NCBI GenBank assembly: GCA_003058525.1
Contig: QBVD01000063.1
Location: 1-64,000, forward strand
Reading direction: 5' to 3'
DNA length: 64,000 bases
DNA from: a gamma proteobacterium symbiont of Ctena orbiculata
Lineage (GTDB): Bacteria > Pseudomonadota > Gammaproteobacteria > Chromatiales > Chromatiaceae
The translations under genes were made by a program, and so were the position numbers. The notes beneath the pieces are model-generated. The model had not been told where the DNA came from and searched no databases. It saw only the letters and a program-made list of their open reading frames with translations. Position 1 is the stretch's first letter, and the number at the start of each line of letters is the position of its first letter. Below, piece after piece: positions 37,006-45,707 of the stretch.

Positions 37006-40000
37006 CTATTTATCTGTCTCTCCCACAGCCAGTTTCGCCAACTGTTCATAGAGCTGATAACGGGTCTTGATATGCTGCTGTGCCTGACGCATGAAACGTT
37101 CCGAAAGATCCGGGTGGGTACGCTCCAATACACTGAACCGGGTTTCCGTACTGGCGAAGTCGCGATAGGGGATGGAGGGTTCCTTGGAGTCCATCTTTAA
37201 GGGATTCTCACCTTTTTCGGTCCGTCGGGGATCGTAGCGGAACAGGGGCCAGTGTCCCGAGTCGACCGCCAGCTCCTGCTGCCGGATGTTGTTCGATAGA
37301 TCCACGCCATGGGCGATACAGGGTGAGTAACAGATGATCAGCGAGGGCCCCTCGTAGGACTCGGCCTCGAGAAAGATGCGCAGGGTATGCACGTCCTTGG
37401 CGCCGAAGGCCACCTGTCCCACGTAGACATTGCCGTAGGACATGGCCATCAAGGCGATATCCTTCTTATTGGTCGGCTTGCCGCTGGCGGAGAACTTGGC
37501 GACCGCACCGAGGGGTGTTGCCTTGGATGTCTGGCCGCCGGTGTTGGAGTAGGTCTCAGTGTCGAGCAGCAGGATGTTGACGTTGCGTCCGGATGCCAGG
37601 ACATGGTCGACGCCGCCATAGCCGATGTCGTAGGCCCAGCCGTCACCGCCCACCAGCCAGACACTCTTTCTCGCCAGGCTGTCGGCCACCGCCAACAGTC
37701 TTTTGGCCTCCGGGGTGTCGAGATCGGCCAATTTCTCTTTCAACATATCGATACGCTGGCGCTGTTCGAATATCTCTGCCTCATTCTGCTGTTCTGCGCC
37801 AAGCAGGGCGTCGCACAGTTCACCGCCCAGTTGTTCCTGCATCTCATGGATCAGGGTGATGGCATGGTCCCGCTGTTTATCGATGGCGATGCGCATGCCG
37901 AATCCGAATTCCGCATTGTCCTCGAACAGAGAGTTTGACCAGGTGGGGCCTCTACCCTCCGGATTGGTGGTGTAGGGGGTTGTGGGCAGATTGCCGCCGT
38001 AGATGGAAGAACAGCCGGTGGCATTGGCGATCAGCATGCGGTCACCGAAGAGCTGGGTCGCCAGTTTGATGTAGGGTGTCTCGCCGCATCCCACACAGGC
38101 CCCGGAGAATTCGAACAGGGGCTGCATGATCATCGATCCCTTGAGGGTCGTCTGCTTGAGCCGGCTGCGATCGTACTCGGGCAGGGTAAGGAAGAAATCC
38201 CAGTTGGCGCGCTCCTGGCGGTGGTAGGATTCATCGTCCACCATATTGAGCGCCTTGCGATGAGGATCCTTTTTATCCCGGATCGGACAGATCTCCACAC
38301 ACAGGCCGCAGCCGGTACAGTCGTCGGGCGCCACCTGATAACTGATATGGCTCCCCGGCTCGAAATCCTTGCCGCCCTTTACCTGGGTATGGAGGAAGCT
38401 GTCGGGGGCATGTTCGGTCAGTGCTTCGGGGAAGACCTTTGAGCGGATCGCGGCGTGAGGACAGACAAGGGGGCATTTGCCGCAGTGGGTACAGAGGTCC
38501 ATCTCCCATTTCGGCAGCTGTAGCGCGATGTTGCGTTTCTCATAAGCGGTGGTGCCCACGGGCCAGGTGCCATCGGAGGGCATCAAACTGACCGGCACGG
38601 CATCCCCCAGGCCTGCGATGATCAGGGAGGTCACCTGTTGCACGAAGGGTGGTGCATCGGCGGGCACCACTGCCTTGGGAGTCTCGTCCCTGGTGACTGC
38701 CTGCGGCACCTGTACCGGGTGCAGACCGGCCAGCGCCGCATCGATGGCGTCATAGTTGCGTTGCAGCAGACGTGCCCCCTTGCGGCCATAACTCTTCTTC
38801 ACCGCCTGTTTGATCAGTTCAATGGCGCGATCCTGATCCAGCAGGTCTGAGATAGCGAAGAAGCAGGTCTGCATGATGGTGTTGATGCGCCGGCCCATGC
38901 CGGTCTTGTCGGCAATTGCGTAGGCATCGATGATATAGAAGCTGAGTGCCTTATCGATGATCTGCCGCTGCATCTTACCGGGCAGGGTCTGCCACACCTC
39001 ATCCGCTCCCGCACTGGTATTGAGCAGAAACACGCCACCCGGTTTGGCCTTGTCGAGCATTTCGTATCGGTCCGGAAAGGTGGGTTGGTGGCAGGCGACG
39101 AAACTCGCTTCGTCCTCGCCGATCAGGTAGGTGCTGTTGATCGGCTCGGGGCCGAAGCGCAGATGCGAGACGGTCACTGCCCCCGATTTTTTTGAGTCGT
39201 ATTGAAAATAGCCCTGGGCATGGTTGTCTGTCTGCTCGCCGATGATCTTGATGGAGTTCTTGTTGGCGGATACGGTACCGTCGGCCCCCAGGCCATAGAA
39301 GAGGCAGGCGGTGACGCCCTGGCTGGCTGCGGGCCGAAAACGGCTGTCCCAGGGCAGACTGGTCTTGCTGAGGTCGTCGATGATGCCGACGGTGAAGGGG
39401 TTTCTCGGCCGGTCGAGGGCCAGCTCTTCAAAGATGCCCTTGACCATCGCCGGGGTAAACTCTTTCGAGGAGAGGCCGTAGCGGCCACCGACGATTCTTG
39501 GTAACTGACTCCGGCGCCGGTCGTTGTAGGCCTGGGCTAAGGCTCCTAGTACATCCTTGTAGAGTGGTTCGCCATCGGCGCCTGGCTCCTTGGTGCGATC
39601 GAGGACGGCGATCTTCTGTACCGATGCGGGTACTGCGGCCAGCAGCCGCGCCGCATCGAAGGGGCGGAACAGGCGCACCTTGACCATGCCCACAGGCTCC
39701 CCCTCGGTCACAAGATGCTCCACCGCCTCCTGGGCGGCGCCGATGCCGGAACCCATCAGCATGATCAGGCGCTCAGGTCGCTCCGCACCCAGATATTCGA
39801 ACAGGCTGTATTGGCGGCCGGTTAGGCGGGCAAAACGATCCATCGTCGATTGCAGGATGGACGGTGCATCAGCATAGAAAGGGTTGACCGTTTCACGCCC
39901 TTGGAAATAGACATCCGGGTTTTGCGAAGTGCCGCGAATCACCGGGTGGTCGGGTGAGAGCGCACGTTGCCGATGGGCCGTGATCCACTCTTCGTCGAGT

Positions 40001-40581
40001 ATCGCCCTGATGCTTTCCTCGTTGGGCAGGTGGATCTTGTTGACCTCGTGTGAAGTGCGAAAACCGTCAAAGAAGTGGAGGTAGGGCACCCGGCTTTCCA
40101 GGGTAGCCGCCTGGGCGATCAGGGCAAAGTCCGCCACCTCCTGCACGCTGGCGGAGCAGAGCATGGCATAGCCGGTGGCGCGGCAGGCCATGACATCGCT
40201 ATGGTCACCGAAGATGGAGAGGGCCTGAACCGCCAATGAACGGGCCGAGACATGCAGAACTGTCGGGGTCAGCTCTCCCGCGATCTTGTACATGTTGGGT
40301 ATCATCAAAAGCAAGCCCTGAGAGGCGGTGAATGAGGTGGAGAGAGAGCCCGCCTGCAATGCCCCATGTACCGTCCCGGCGGCGCCGGCCTCGCTCTGCA
40401 TCTCGATCACATCCGGCACCGAACCCCAGATATTTTTTATGCCCCGGGCAGACCACTCGTCTGACCACTCCCCCATGGGCGATGCCGGAGTGATCGGATA
40501 GATGGCGATGATTTCATTGGTTAGGTGTGCAATATAAGCAGCGGCTTCGTTACCGTCGATGGTCACCATGTTTTTTTGCAT
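37006..40581 (-). CDS. nifJ: Pyruvate:ferredoxin (flavodoxin) oxidoreductase
   Basis: This 1191-residue single-chain enzyme converts pyruvate and CoA to acetyl-CoA and CO2 with reduced ferredoxin, or runs in reverse. Domains in order: the N-terminal pyrimidine-binding part (IYPITPASPMGEWSDEW), a transketolase-C-like domain, the gamma domain with HLRFGPEPINSTYLIGEDEA, two 4Fe-4S motifs (CTHCGKCPLVCPHAAI; CTGCGLCVEICPIRDKK), and the TPP domain with CVGCGETPY and GDGWAYDIGYGGVDHVLASG. The ATG at 40581 is preferred over 40626 because AGGA lies upstream and the conserved TIDGNEAAA follows. It is divergent from the hydrogenase operon, which could share its reduced carriers. Confidence 0.95.
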   Translation of the reverse strand: MQKNMVTIDGNEAAAYIAHLTNEIIAIYPITPASPMGEWSDEWSARGIKNIWGSVPDVIEMQSEAGAAGTVHGALQAGSLSTSFTASQGLLLMIPNMYKIAGELTPTVLHVSARSLAVQALSIFGDHSDVMACRATGYAMLCSASVQEVADFALIAQAATLESRVPYLHFFDGFRTSHEVNKIHLPNEESIRAILDEEWITAHRQRALSPDHPVIRGTSQNPDVYFQGRETVNPFYADAPSILQSTMDRFARLTGRQYSLFEYLGAERPERLIMLMGSGIGAAQEAVEHLVTEGEPVGMVKVRLFRPFDAARLLAAVPASVQKIAVLDRTKEPGADGEPLYKDVLGALAQAYNDRRRSQLPRIVGGRYGLSSKEFTPAMVKGIFEELALDRPRNPFTVGIIDDLSKTSLPWDSRFRPAASQGVTACLFYGLGADGTVSANKNSIKIIGEQTDNHAQGYFQYDSKKSGAVTVSHLRFGPEPINSTYLIGEDEASFVACHQPTFPDRYEMLDKAKPGGVFLLNTSAGADEVWQTLPGKMQRQIIDKALSFYIIDAYAIADKTGMGRRINTIMQTCFFAISDLLDQDRAIELIKQAVKKSYGRKGARLLQRNYDAIDAALAGLHPVQVPQAVTRDETPKAVVPADAPPFVQQVTSLIIAGLGDAVPVSLMPSDGTWPVGTTAYEKRNIALQLPKWEMDLCTHCGKCPLVCPHAAIRSKVFPEALTEHAPDSFLHTQVKGGKDFEPGSHISYQVAPDDCTGCGLCVEICPIRDKKDPHRKALNMVDDESYHRQERANWDFFLTLPEYDRSRLKQTTLKGSMIMQPLFEFSGACVGCGETPYIKLATQLFGDRMLIANATGCSSIYGGNLPTTPYTTNPEGRGPTWSNSLFEDNAEFGFGMRIAIDKQRDHAITLIHEMQEQLGGELCDALLGAEQQNEAEIFEQRQRIDMLKEKLADLDTPEAKRLLAVADSLARKSVWLVGGDGWAYDIGYGGVDHVLASGRNVNILLLDTETYSNTGGQTSKATPLGAVAKFSASGKPTNKKDIALMAMSYGNVYVGQVAFGAKDVHTLRIFLEAESYEGPSLIICYSPCIAHGVDLSNNIRQQELAVDSGHWPLFRYDPRRTEKGENPLKMDSKEPSIPYRDFASTETRFSVLERTHPDLSERFMRQAQQHIKTRYQLYEQLAKLAVGETDK

Positions 40582-40885
40582 AGCCTGAATTCCTGCTCTG
40601 GTTGCCGGGATAATCGTGAAAACCAAACTGATCTGCAGCGGTCATCGGTTATTTGCGTGAGGGCAATCCCGCTCCTGTTCGGTGCATTTAATATCCATGA
40701 TTGATGAAGGTCATAGTACGACTGATTTTATGCTTTTTTTGCCTATGCAGCATGGATTCCTTGGCTAGAATTAAGTCGAAGAAGAATCCGATTCAGATCC
40801 TGAATCCTTTAATAGCGCAGGCGCGTATTTTTTAACTTTACGCTTTTTCCCAGTGATGACCAAGTAACGGTCACAAGGATCCAGT

Positions 40886-42016
40886 GTGAATTCTCAGGTC
40901 CACCCATCTGTCGAAAGGCGTCCGGGTTTTCTCCCTCGTTCGTCATTGCAGGCACTCTTCACGGTTTTGTTACAGACCGGCTACAAGATATTCGGTCCCC
41001 AGGTTCGTGACGGTGCGATTCAGTTCGTGTATATGGACGACCCTGAGTCGTTGCCGATGGGTGTGACCAATGAGCAGCAACCGGGACACTATCGATTGAC
41101 CAGCGGGGAGAGCCGGCGACTCTTCGACTGGAATCACGGTCCACAGGCTTTGAAGCCACTCTGTTTCGCTCCTCGTGAGGTGCTCTGGCTGGAGAGTGCG
41201 GCGCCCTTCGCCTTCAAGCGCACCCTGCCGGAGGTCACGCAGACTGCAGTGATAGGCGTGCGGGCCTGTGATTTGGCGGCGCTGGCGATACTGGATCAGC
41301 ACTTCGAGCTCGAGATGCGGCCGGATCCCCATTACCGGCAGCGTCGGGATAGCCTGTTGCTGATCGGGGTCGATTGCGCCCATTCAGCCTCGACCTGCTT
41401 TTGTGCCTCCACCGGTGATGGCCCGGCTCTGGATGGTGGTTACGACATCGGCATGGCGGAACTCGATGAGGGTTTTCTGATCTGGCACCAAAGCGACAAA
41501 GGTCAGGCGATCACCGATCAATTGAAACTCCGGCCCGCCGACGATGACCAGCTGGAGGCGATGCTGCAGGCCACCACCCGGGCAGCCGGACAACAGAAGC
41601 GCCATCTGCCCGGAAGTGAGGAACTGCAAAAACTCTACATGCGTTTGGAACACAGTCACTGGGATCAGGTGGCAGAACGCTGCCTCGCTTGCGGTAACTG
41701 TACCGCGGTCTGTCCCACCTGCTTCTGCTATCAGGTCGAACATGAAATGGCCCTGACCGGCGATAGTGCGGAGATGGTCCGCAGTTGGGACTCCTGTTTC
41801 AGTCCGACCCATAGCGATATGGGGCATTTCCAGGTCCGCAACAACATCAAGTACCGCTATCGTCAATGGATGACCCACAAGCTCGCCGGGTGGCAGGTGC
41901 AGCAGAGACGTATCGGTTGCACCGGCTGCGGTCGCTGCATCGCCTGGTGTCCGGTGGGAATAGATCTGACCGAGGAAGTAACGGCAGTGTTGGAGGAGGG
42001 CAGTCTCGATGTTTGA
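40886..42016 (+). CDS. hydB: Group 3b NiFe hydrogenase (sulfhydrogenase), beta Fe-S subunit
   Basis: The 376-residue product resembles the beta subunit of cytoplasmic NADP-linked hydrogenase I. CLACGNCTAVCPTCFCYQVE and CTGCGRCIAWCPVGIDLTEE supply two 4Fe-4S clusters, and CDLAALAILDQHF is typical of the family's middle domain. The start is a GTG at 40886 with AAGGA upstream. It overlaps the next gene by eight bases. The order beta, gamma, delta, alpha matches hydBGDA of Pyrococcus. Confidence 0.9.
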   Translation: MNSQVHPSVERRPGFLPRSSLQALFTVLLQTGYKIFGPQVRDGAIQFVYMDDPESLPMGVTNEQQPGHYRLTSGESRRLFDWNHGPQALKPLCFAPREVLWLESAAPFAFKRTLPEVTQTAVIGVRACDLAALAILDQHFELEMRPDPHYRQRRDSLLLIGVDCAHSASTCFCASTGDGPALDGGYDIGMAELDEGFLIWHQSDKGQAITDQLKLRPADDDQLEAMLQATTRAAGQQKRHLPGSEELQKLYMRLEHSHWDQVAERCLACGNCTAVCPTCFCYQVEHEMALTGDSAEMVRSWDSCFSPTHSDMGHFQVRNNIKYRYRQWMTHKLAGWQVQQRRIGCTGCGRCIAWCPVGIDLTEEVTAVLEEGSLDV

Positions 42017-42839
42017 TCCCCATATGCCACATGTCGCAGTGATCGATCGGCGTATTCAGGAATCACCCACAATCTTTACGTTAAGGCTTCAGTACGACTG
42101 GGAGGTGCGGCAGGCCTACGAATTCGATCCCGGACAGTTCAACATGGTGACTCTCTTCGGTGTTGGAGAGATCCCCATCTCCATCGTCAACGACCCCCTG
42201 GACAACCACTACTTCGACCATACGATCCGGGTGGTCGGGCGTGTCTCGGATGGGTTGTCGAAACTGCAACCGGGTGATCGGGTCGGTATTCGCGGTCCTT
42301 TCGGTCGGGGCTGGCCGCTGGCGCGAATGAAGGGCAAGGATATTCTACTGATCACTGGAGGACTGGGCTGTGCCCCACTGGTGTCGGTTATCAGATTCAT
42401 CATGCGCCGCCGCGAATACTATGGCCGCATCCACATCCTGCAGGGGGTCAAGCACTCCGATGATCTCATATGGCGCGAACAGTATGACGAATGGGCAAAG
42501 CTGAGAGACGTGCATATTCTGCTGGCGGCGGATGTTGTCGGTAAGGGCTGGAAAGGACAACAAGGGATGGTGACTGAGCTGATCAGCCAGATTTCGGTAC
42601 GACCCCATCGGACAGTGGCCCTGCTCTGTGGGCCGGAGCTGATGATGCTGGCAGCCATCGCCAATCTGCGCGACATGGCGCTGGCCGACGGCAGTATCTG
42701 GTTCAGCATGGAGCGCAACATGCAGTGTGGCATCGGGCAGTGTGGCCACTGCCAGGTCGGTCCGCACTATGTGTGCCAGGACGGGCCGGTATTCTGTTAT
42801 TCGGATCTGGCGGACTTTTTGGGGGCGAAAGGATTTTAA
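42009..42839 (+). CDS. hydG: Group 3b NiFe hydrogenase, gamma subunit (FAD/NAD(P)-binding)
   Basis: The 276-residue ferredoxin-reductase-like product contains YEFDPGQFNMVTLFGVGEIP for FAD binding, LLITGGLGCAPLVSVIRFI for NAD(P), and a C-terminal 2Fe-2S ligand set, CGIGQCGHCQVGPHYVCQDG. It transfers electrons between NAD(P)H and the Fe-S subunits. It overlaps hydB by eight bases but is separated from hydD by a 223-base gap with large inverted repeats. Confidence 0.92.
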   Translation: MFDPHMPHVAVIDRRIQESPTIFTLRLQYDWEVRQAYEFDPGQFNMVTLFGVGEIPISIVNDPLDNHYFDHTIRVVGRVSDGLSKLQPGDRVGIRGPFGRGWPLARMKGKDILLITGGLGCAPLVSVIRFIMRRREYYGRIHILQGVKHSDDLIWREQYDEWAKLRDVHILLAADVVGKGWKGQQGMVTELISQISVRPHRTVALLCGPELMMLAAIANLRDMALADGSIWFSMERNMQCGIGQCGHCQVGPHYVCQDGPVFCYSDLADFLGAKGF

Positions 42840-42844
42840 CTGAC

Positions 42845-42998
42845 GAGTTTTGAGTTATGAGTTTTGAGTTGGTTGTGTGCGGCAAGCCGCACGGTTCTTT
42901 GATTCCCTCTAACACAGGTAGAGGGCACACGTGAGATGAAAAATCTTGAGCGTAGCGAATACAACCAACTCAAAACTAAAAACTTATAACTTAAAACT
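42845..42998. repeat. Large imperfect inverted repeat inside the hydrogenase operon
   Basis: The arm at 42845-42876 (GAGTTTTGAGTTATGAGTTT then TGAGTTGGTTGT) pairs with 42961-42998, which begins ACAACCAACTCAAAACT. Between them are a perfect hairpin, GTGCGGCAAGCCGCAC (42877-42892), and CCCTCT...AGAGGG (42905-42925). It lies between hydG and hydD on the same strand and could act as an mRNA processing or attenuation structure, or be an inserted repeat. Confidence 0.65.
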
Positions 42999-43062
42999 TC
43001 CGGTACCTGTGGCTGTGTAAGCTGATCTATCTGACATTCTTTGGAAGACGGAGTTTAGAAAC

Positions 43063-43851
43063 ATGACGGGTACTAAACCAAAGCTCGCGGTCCACAAATT
43101 CAGCTCCTGCGACGGCTGCCAGCTGGCGCTGCTGAATTTGGGTGAGCCACTGCTGCTGCTTCCGCAGTTGGTGGACATTGTTCATTTTGCCGAGGCAGGT
43201 CCCAGCGACCCGGTAGCCCAGGCCGATATTGTACTGGTGGAGGGGAGTGTCTCCACGCCTGAGGATATCGAGCGTATCCGGCAAGTGCGGGAGCACAGCG
43301 GTTTGCTGATCTCCATAGGCGCCTGCGCCACCGCAGGCGGGTTACAGGCACTGGCCAATTTTACTGACCGTGACAGCTGGATTGCGGCGGTCTATGAGCA
43401 ACCCGACTACATCGACGCCTTGCAACACTCCAATCCCATCTCCCACTACGTCAAGGTCGATTTCGAGATCCCCGGCTGTCCGGTCAATTCCCGTCAGGTA
43501 GTGGCGGCCTTGCGCGACCTGCTGAGCGGCGTCAAACCCCGCCCGGAGCGCCAGTCGGTCTGTATGGAATGCAAGCGTAAGGGGTTGGTCTGTACCATGG
43601 TCAGCAAGGGAGAGCCCTGCATGGGACCGGTGACAGTGGCCGGATGCGGCGCACTTTGTCCATCCATGGGGCGTGGTTGCTACAGCTGTTACGGACCCCT
43701 CGAACAGATCAATGATCGTTCCTTGGCTGAGCGTTTTAACCAGCTTGGCCTCGACCGGGCAGCCGTCGCACGACGGTTCCATTTTATTGCCAATCATGCC
43801 CCTGCCTTTAAACAGGCCGGAGAGCGGCTGAAAGAAACGACCAATGAATGA
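43063..43851 (+). CDS. hydD: Group 3b NiFe hydrogenase, delta (small) subunit
   Basis: The 262-residue small subunit carries 4Fe-4S clusters. Proximal ligands start in SSCDGCQLALLNLGE, continue in IGACATAGGLQAL and FEIPGCPVNSRQV; further Cys are in CMECKRKGLVC and GRGCYSCYGP. There is no signal peptide, as expected for a cytoplasmic group 3 enzyme. GGAG lies eight bases before the ATG. It overlaps hydA by eight bases. Confidence 0.93.
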   Translation: MTGTKPKLAVHKFSSCDGCQLALLNLGEPLLLLPQLVDIVHFAEAGPSDPVAQADIVLVEGSVSTPEDIERIRQVREHSGLLISIGACATAGGLQALANFTDRDSWIAAVYEQPDYIDALQHSNPISHYVKVDFEIPGCPVNSRQVVAALRDLLSGVKPRPERQSVCMECKRKGLVCTMVSKGEPCMGPVTVAGCGALCPSMGRGCYSCYGPLEQINDRSLAERFNQLGLDRAAVARRFHFIANHAPAFKQAGERLKETTNE

Positions 43852-45145
43852 CACAACACGTGATATCCACATCCATGTGCCGGTCTTGACCCGGGTCGAG
43901 GGTGAAGGCGCCCTGAAGATCGATGTGGTGGACGGCGCCATCCAGAATCTGGCCCTGCACATCTATGAACCGCCGCGGTTATTCGAGAAATTTGTCGAAG
44001 ACTACGAGTGCAATCAGGTCATCGACATGGTGGCGCGCATCTGCGGCATCTGTCCGGTGGCCTACCAGATGAGTGCGGTGCAGGCCTTTGAGAGCCTGTT
44101 CGGCTTTCAGCCCCCGGACTGGGTGAGGGATATGCGCCGGGCGATGTACTGCGGTGAATGGCTGCAGAGCCATGCCCTGCATATCCATCTGCTGTCAGCC
44201 CCCGATTTTCTCGGTTTCGATTCGGCTATCGCCATGGCGGCCGACTATCCGGATGCGGTGCGGCGGGGTCTTGAACTGCAGAGCCTCGGCAACGACCTGA
44301 TTGCGCTTTTCGGTGGTCGTTCGGTGCATCCCGTCGGGGTTCGTGTCGGAGGATTCTATCGGGCGCCGAGAGAGGATGAAGTAGCAGCCCTACTAAGACG
44401 CCTGGAGGCGGCACTGCCGGCAGCCGAGGCCCTGGTAGGCTGGACTGCCGGGCTCGAATTTCCGGATGACGAACAGGCCTTCACCAGTGTTGCTATGAGT
44501 CACCCCGATGAGTACGCCATCAATCAGGGCAACCTGATCTCGGGGCAGGGCCTGGAGACCGAGATAACCTTCTATGAAAGCTATTTTCAGGAGCACCAGT
44601 CCCCCCACTCCACCGCCCTCCATTCGACGCTGGATGAACGTCCCTATCTGGTCGGTCCCCTGGCCCGGCTCAACCTCAACTTCCATCAGCTGCCCAAGCC
44701 GGTGCGCAAGATCATGGACGGGTGCGGTATCCCGTTTCCCAGCCACAACATGTTCCACAGCATTGTGGCGCGGGCCATCGAGCTTCACCTGGCGGTTTAT
44801 GAGGCGATCCGGCTGCTGCAAAATTACCATCCGCCCGATGAACCCTATATCCCGCTCAAACCCCGGGAGGGTAACGCATTCGGTTGCACCGAAGCGCCGC
44901 GCGGTATCCTCTGGCACCGCTACGACGTGGACGACCGGGGAATGGTGCGTCATGCCCGCATCGTGCCGCCCACCAGCCAGAATCAAGGGCGGATCGAAGA
45001 GGATATCCGCCTTTCACTGGAGCGCTTCGGTCTGGACAATCCGGATGACGCGCTGCGCCTGAGGGCCGAAAAGGTGATTCGCAATTACGATCCCTGTATC
45101 TCTTGCGCCACACATTTTCTCAGACTCGACGTTCATCGCCGATGA
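43844..45145 (+). CDS. hydA: Group 3b NiFe hydrogenase, alpha (large, catalytic) subunit
   Basis: The 433-residue large subunit binds the NiFe centre through RICGICPVAYQM near residue 66 and DPCISCATHFLRLD near the C terminus, each giving two Cys. The residue after CGICPVA is Tyr where many groups have His. Only about nine residues follow the terminal DPCxxCxxH motif, the peptide a maturation protease would remove. Its stop overlaps the protease start (ATGA). Confidence 0.93.
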   Translation: MNDTTRDIHIHVPVLTRVEGEGALKIDVVDGAIQNLALHIYEPPRLFEKFVEDYECNQVIDMVARICGICPVAYQMSAVQAFESLFGFQPPDWVRDMRRAMYCGEWLQSHALHIHLLSAPDFLGFDSAIAMAADYPDAVRRGLELQSLGNDLIALFGGRSVHPVGVRVGGFYRAPREDEVAALLRRLEAALPAAEALVGWTAGLEFPDDEQAFTSVAMSHPDEYAINQGNLISGQGLETEITFYESYFQEHQSPHSTALHSTLDERPYLVGPLARLNLNFHQLPKPVRKIMDGCGIPFPSHNMFHSIVARAIELHLAVYEAIRLLQNYHPPDEPYIPLKPREGNAFGCTEAPRGILWHRYDVDDRGMVRHARIVPPTSQNQGRIEEDIRLSLERFGLDNPDDALRLRAEKVIRNYDPCISCATHFLRLDVHRR

Positions 45146-45588
45146 CCCGCGTTCTGGGGGTCGGTTCACCCTTTGGCGCCGATCGACTGGCCTGGCTGGC
45201 CATCGATCATCTTGCCGGATTGGGCTGGAAGGATTGTGAACTGGTCAAGCTCGATCGACCCGGCAGCCGGCTGGTCAGCTATTTTCATGGTGTTGAGCAG
45301 GTGGTGATCATCGATGCCGTATGCTTGTCCGATCAACCGGGAAGTGTTGTTGCAATAGACCTTGATAGGTTGCAGCAACTGGATTATCCGACCTCCAGTC
45401 ATGGTTTTGGTGTGGCCGAGGCTGTGGCCCTTGCCAGGCAACTGGGTGAACTGCCACCCCGGCTCCACGTGCTGGGTATTCAGACAGGTGAAGATGTCAT
45501 GCAACTGCCGGCCGTTGATCTACAGGTGCTTGCAAAGCTGGTTAGCGGCTATTTGGATACGACATCCTTTCAGGGTCGATTGGATTAG
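45142..45588 (+). CDS. Hydrogenase maturation protease
   Basis: The product has 148 residues from the ATG overlapping the hydA stop; longer starts would run inside hydA. VLGVGSPFGADRLAWLAIDH matches the family N-terminal motif with its metal-binding Asp/Glu position, VVIIDAVC holds the second acid, and SSHGFGVAEAVALA the His. It probably trims HydA. The last residues (GRLD) and the stop TAG come from a copy of the dispersed repeat, so the native C terminus may have been replaced. Confidence 0.85.
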   Translation: MTRVLGVGSPFGADRLAWLAIDHLAGLGWKDCELVKLDRPGSRLVSYFHGVEQVVIIDAVCLSDQPGSVVAIDLDRLQQLDYPTSSHGFGVAEAVALARQLGELPPRLHVLGIQTGEDVMQLPAVDLQVLAKLVSGYLDTTSFQGRLD

Positions 45589-45604
45589 TGTCAACAGGCC
45601 CTGG
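45577..45604. repeat. Repeat end at the 3' end of the hydrogenase protease gene
   Basis: CGATTGGATTAGTGTCAACA followed by GGCCCTGG matches the right end of the 7848-8118 element with two or three changes. It includes the stop codon of the protease gene (45586-45588). Confidence 0.7.
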
Positions 45605-45707
45605 TTCGGCAATTCGGTGTCAACAAGCTCTGACACTCGTCTCATCATCCGCATAAGGTTTTCAGTGAATTGCCGATAAGAGTGATGGGGTTATTCCGGG
45701 AGTGATG

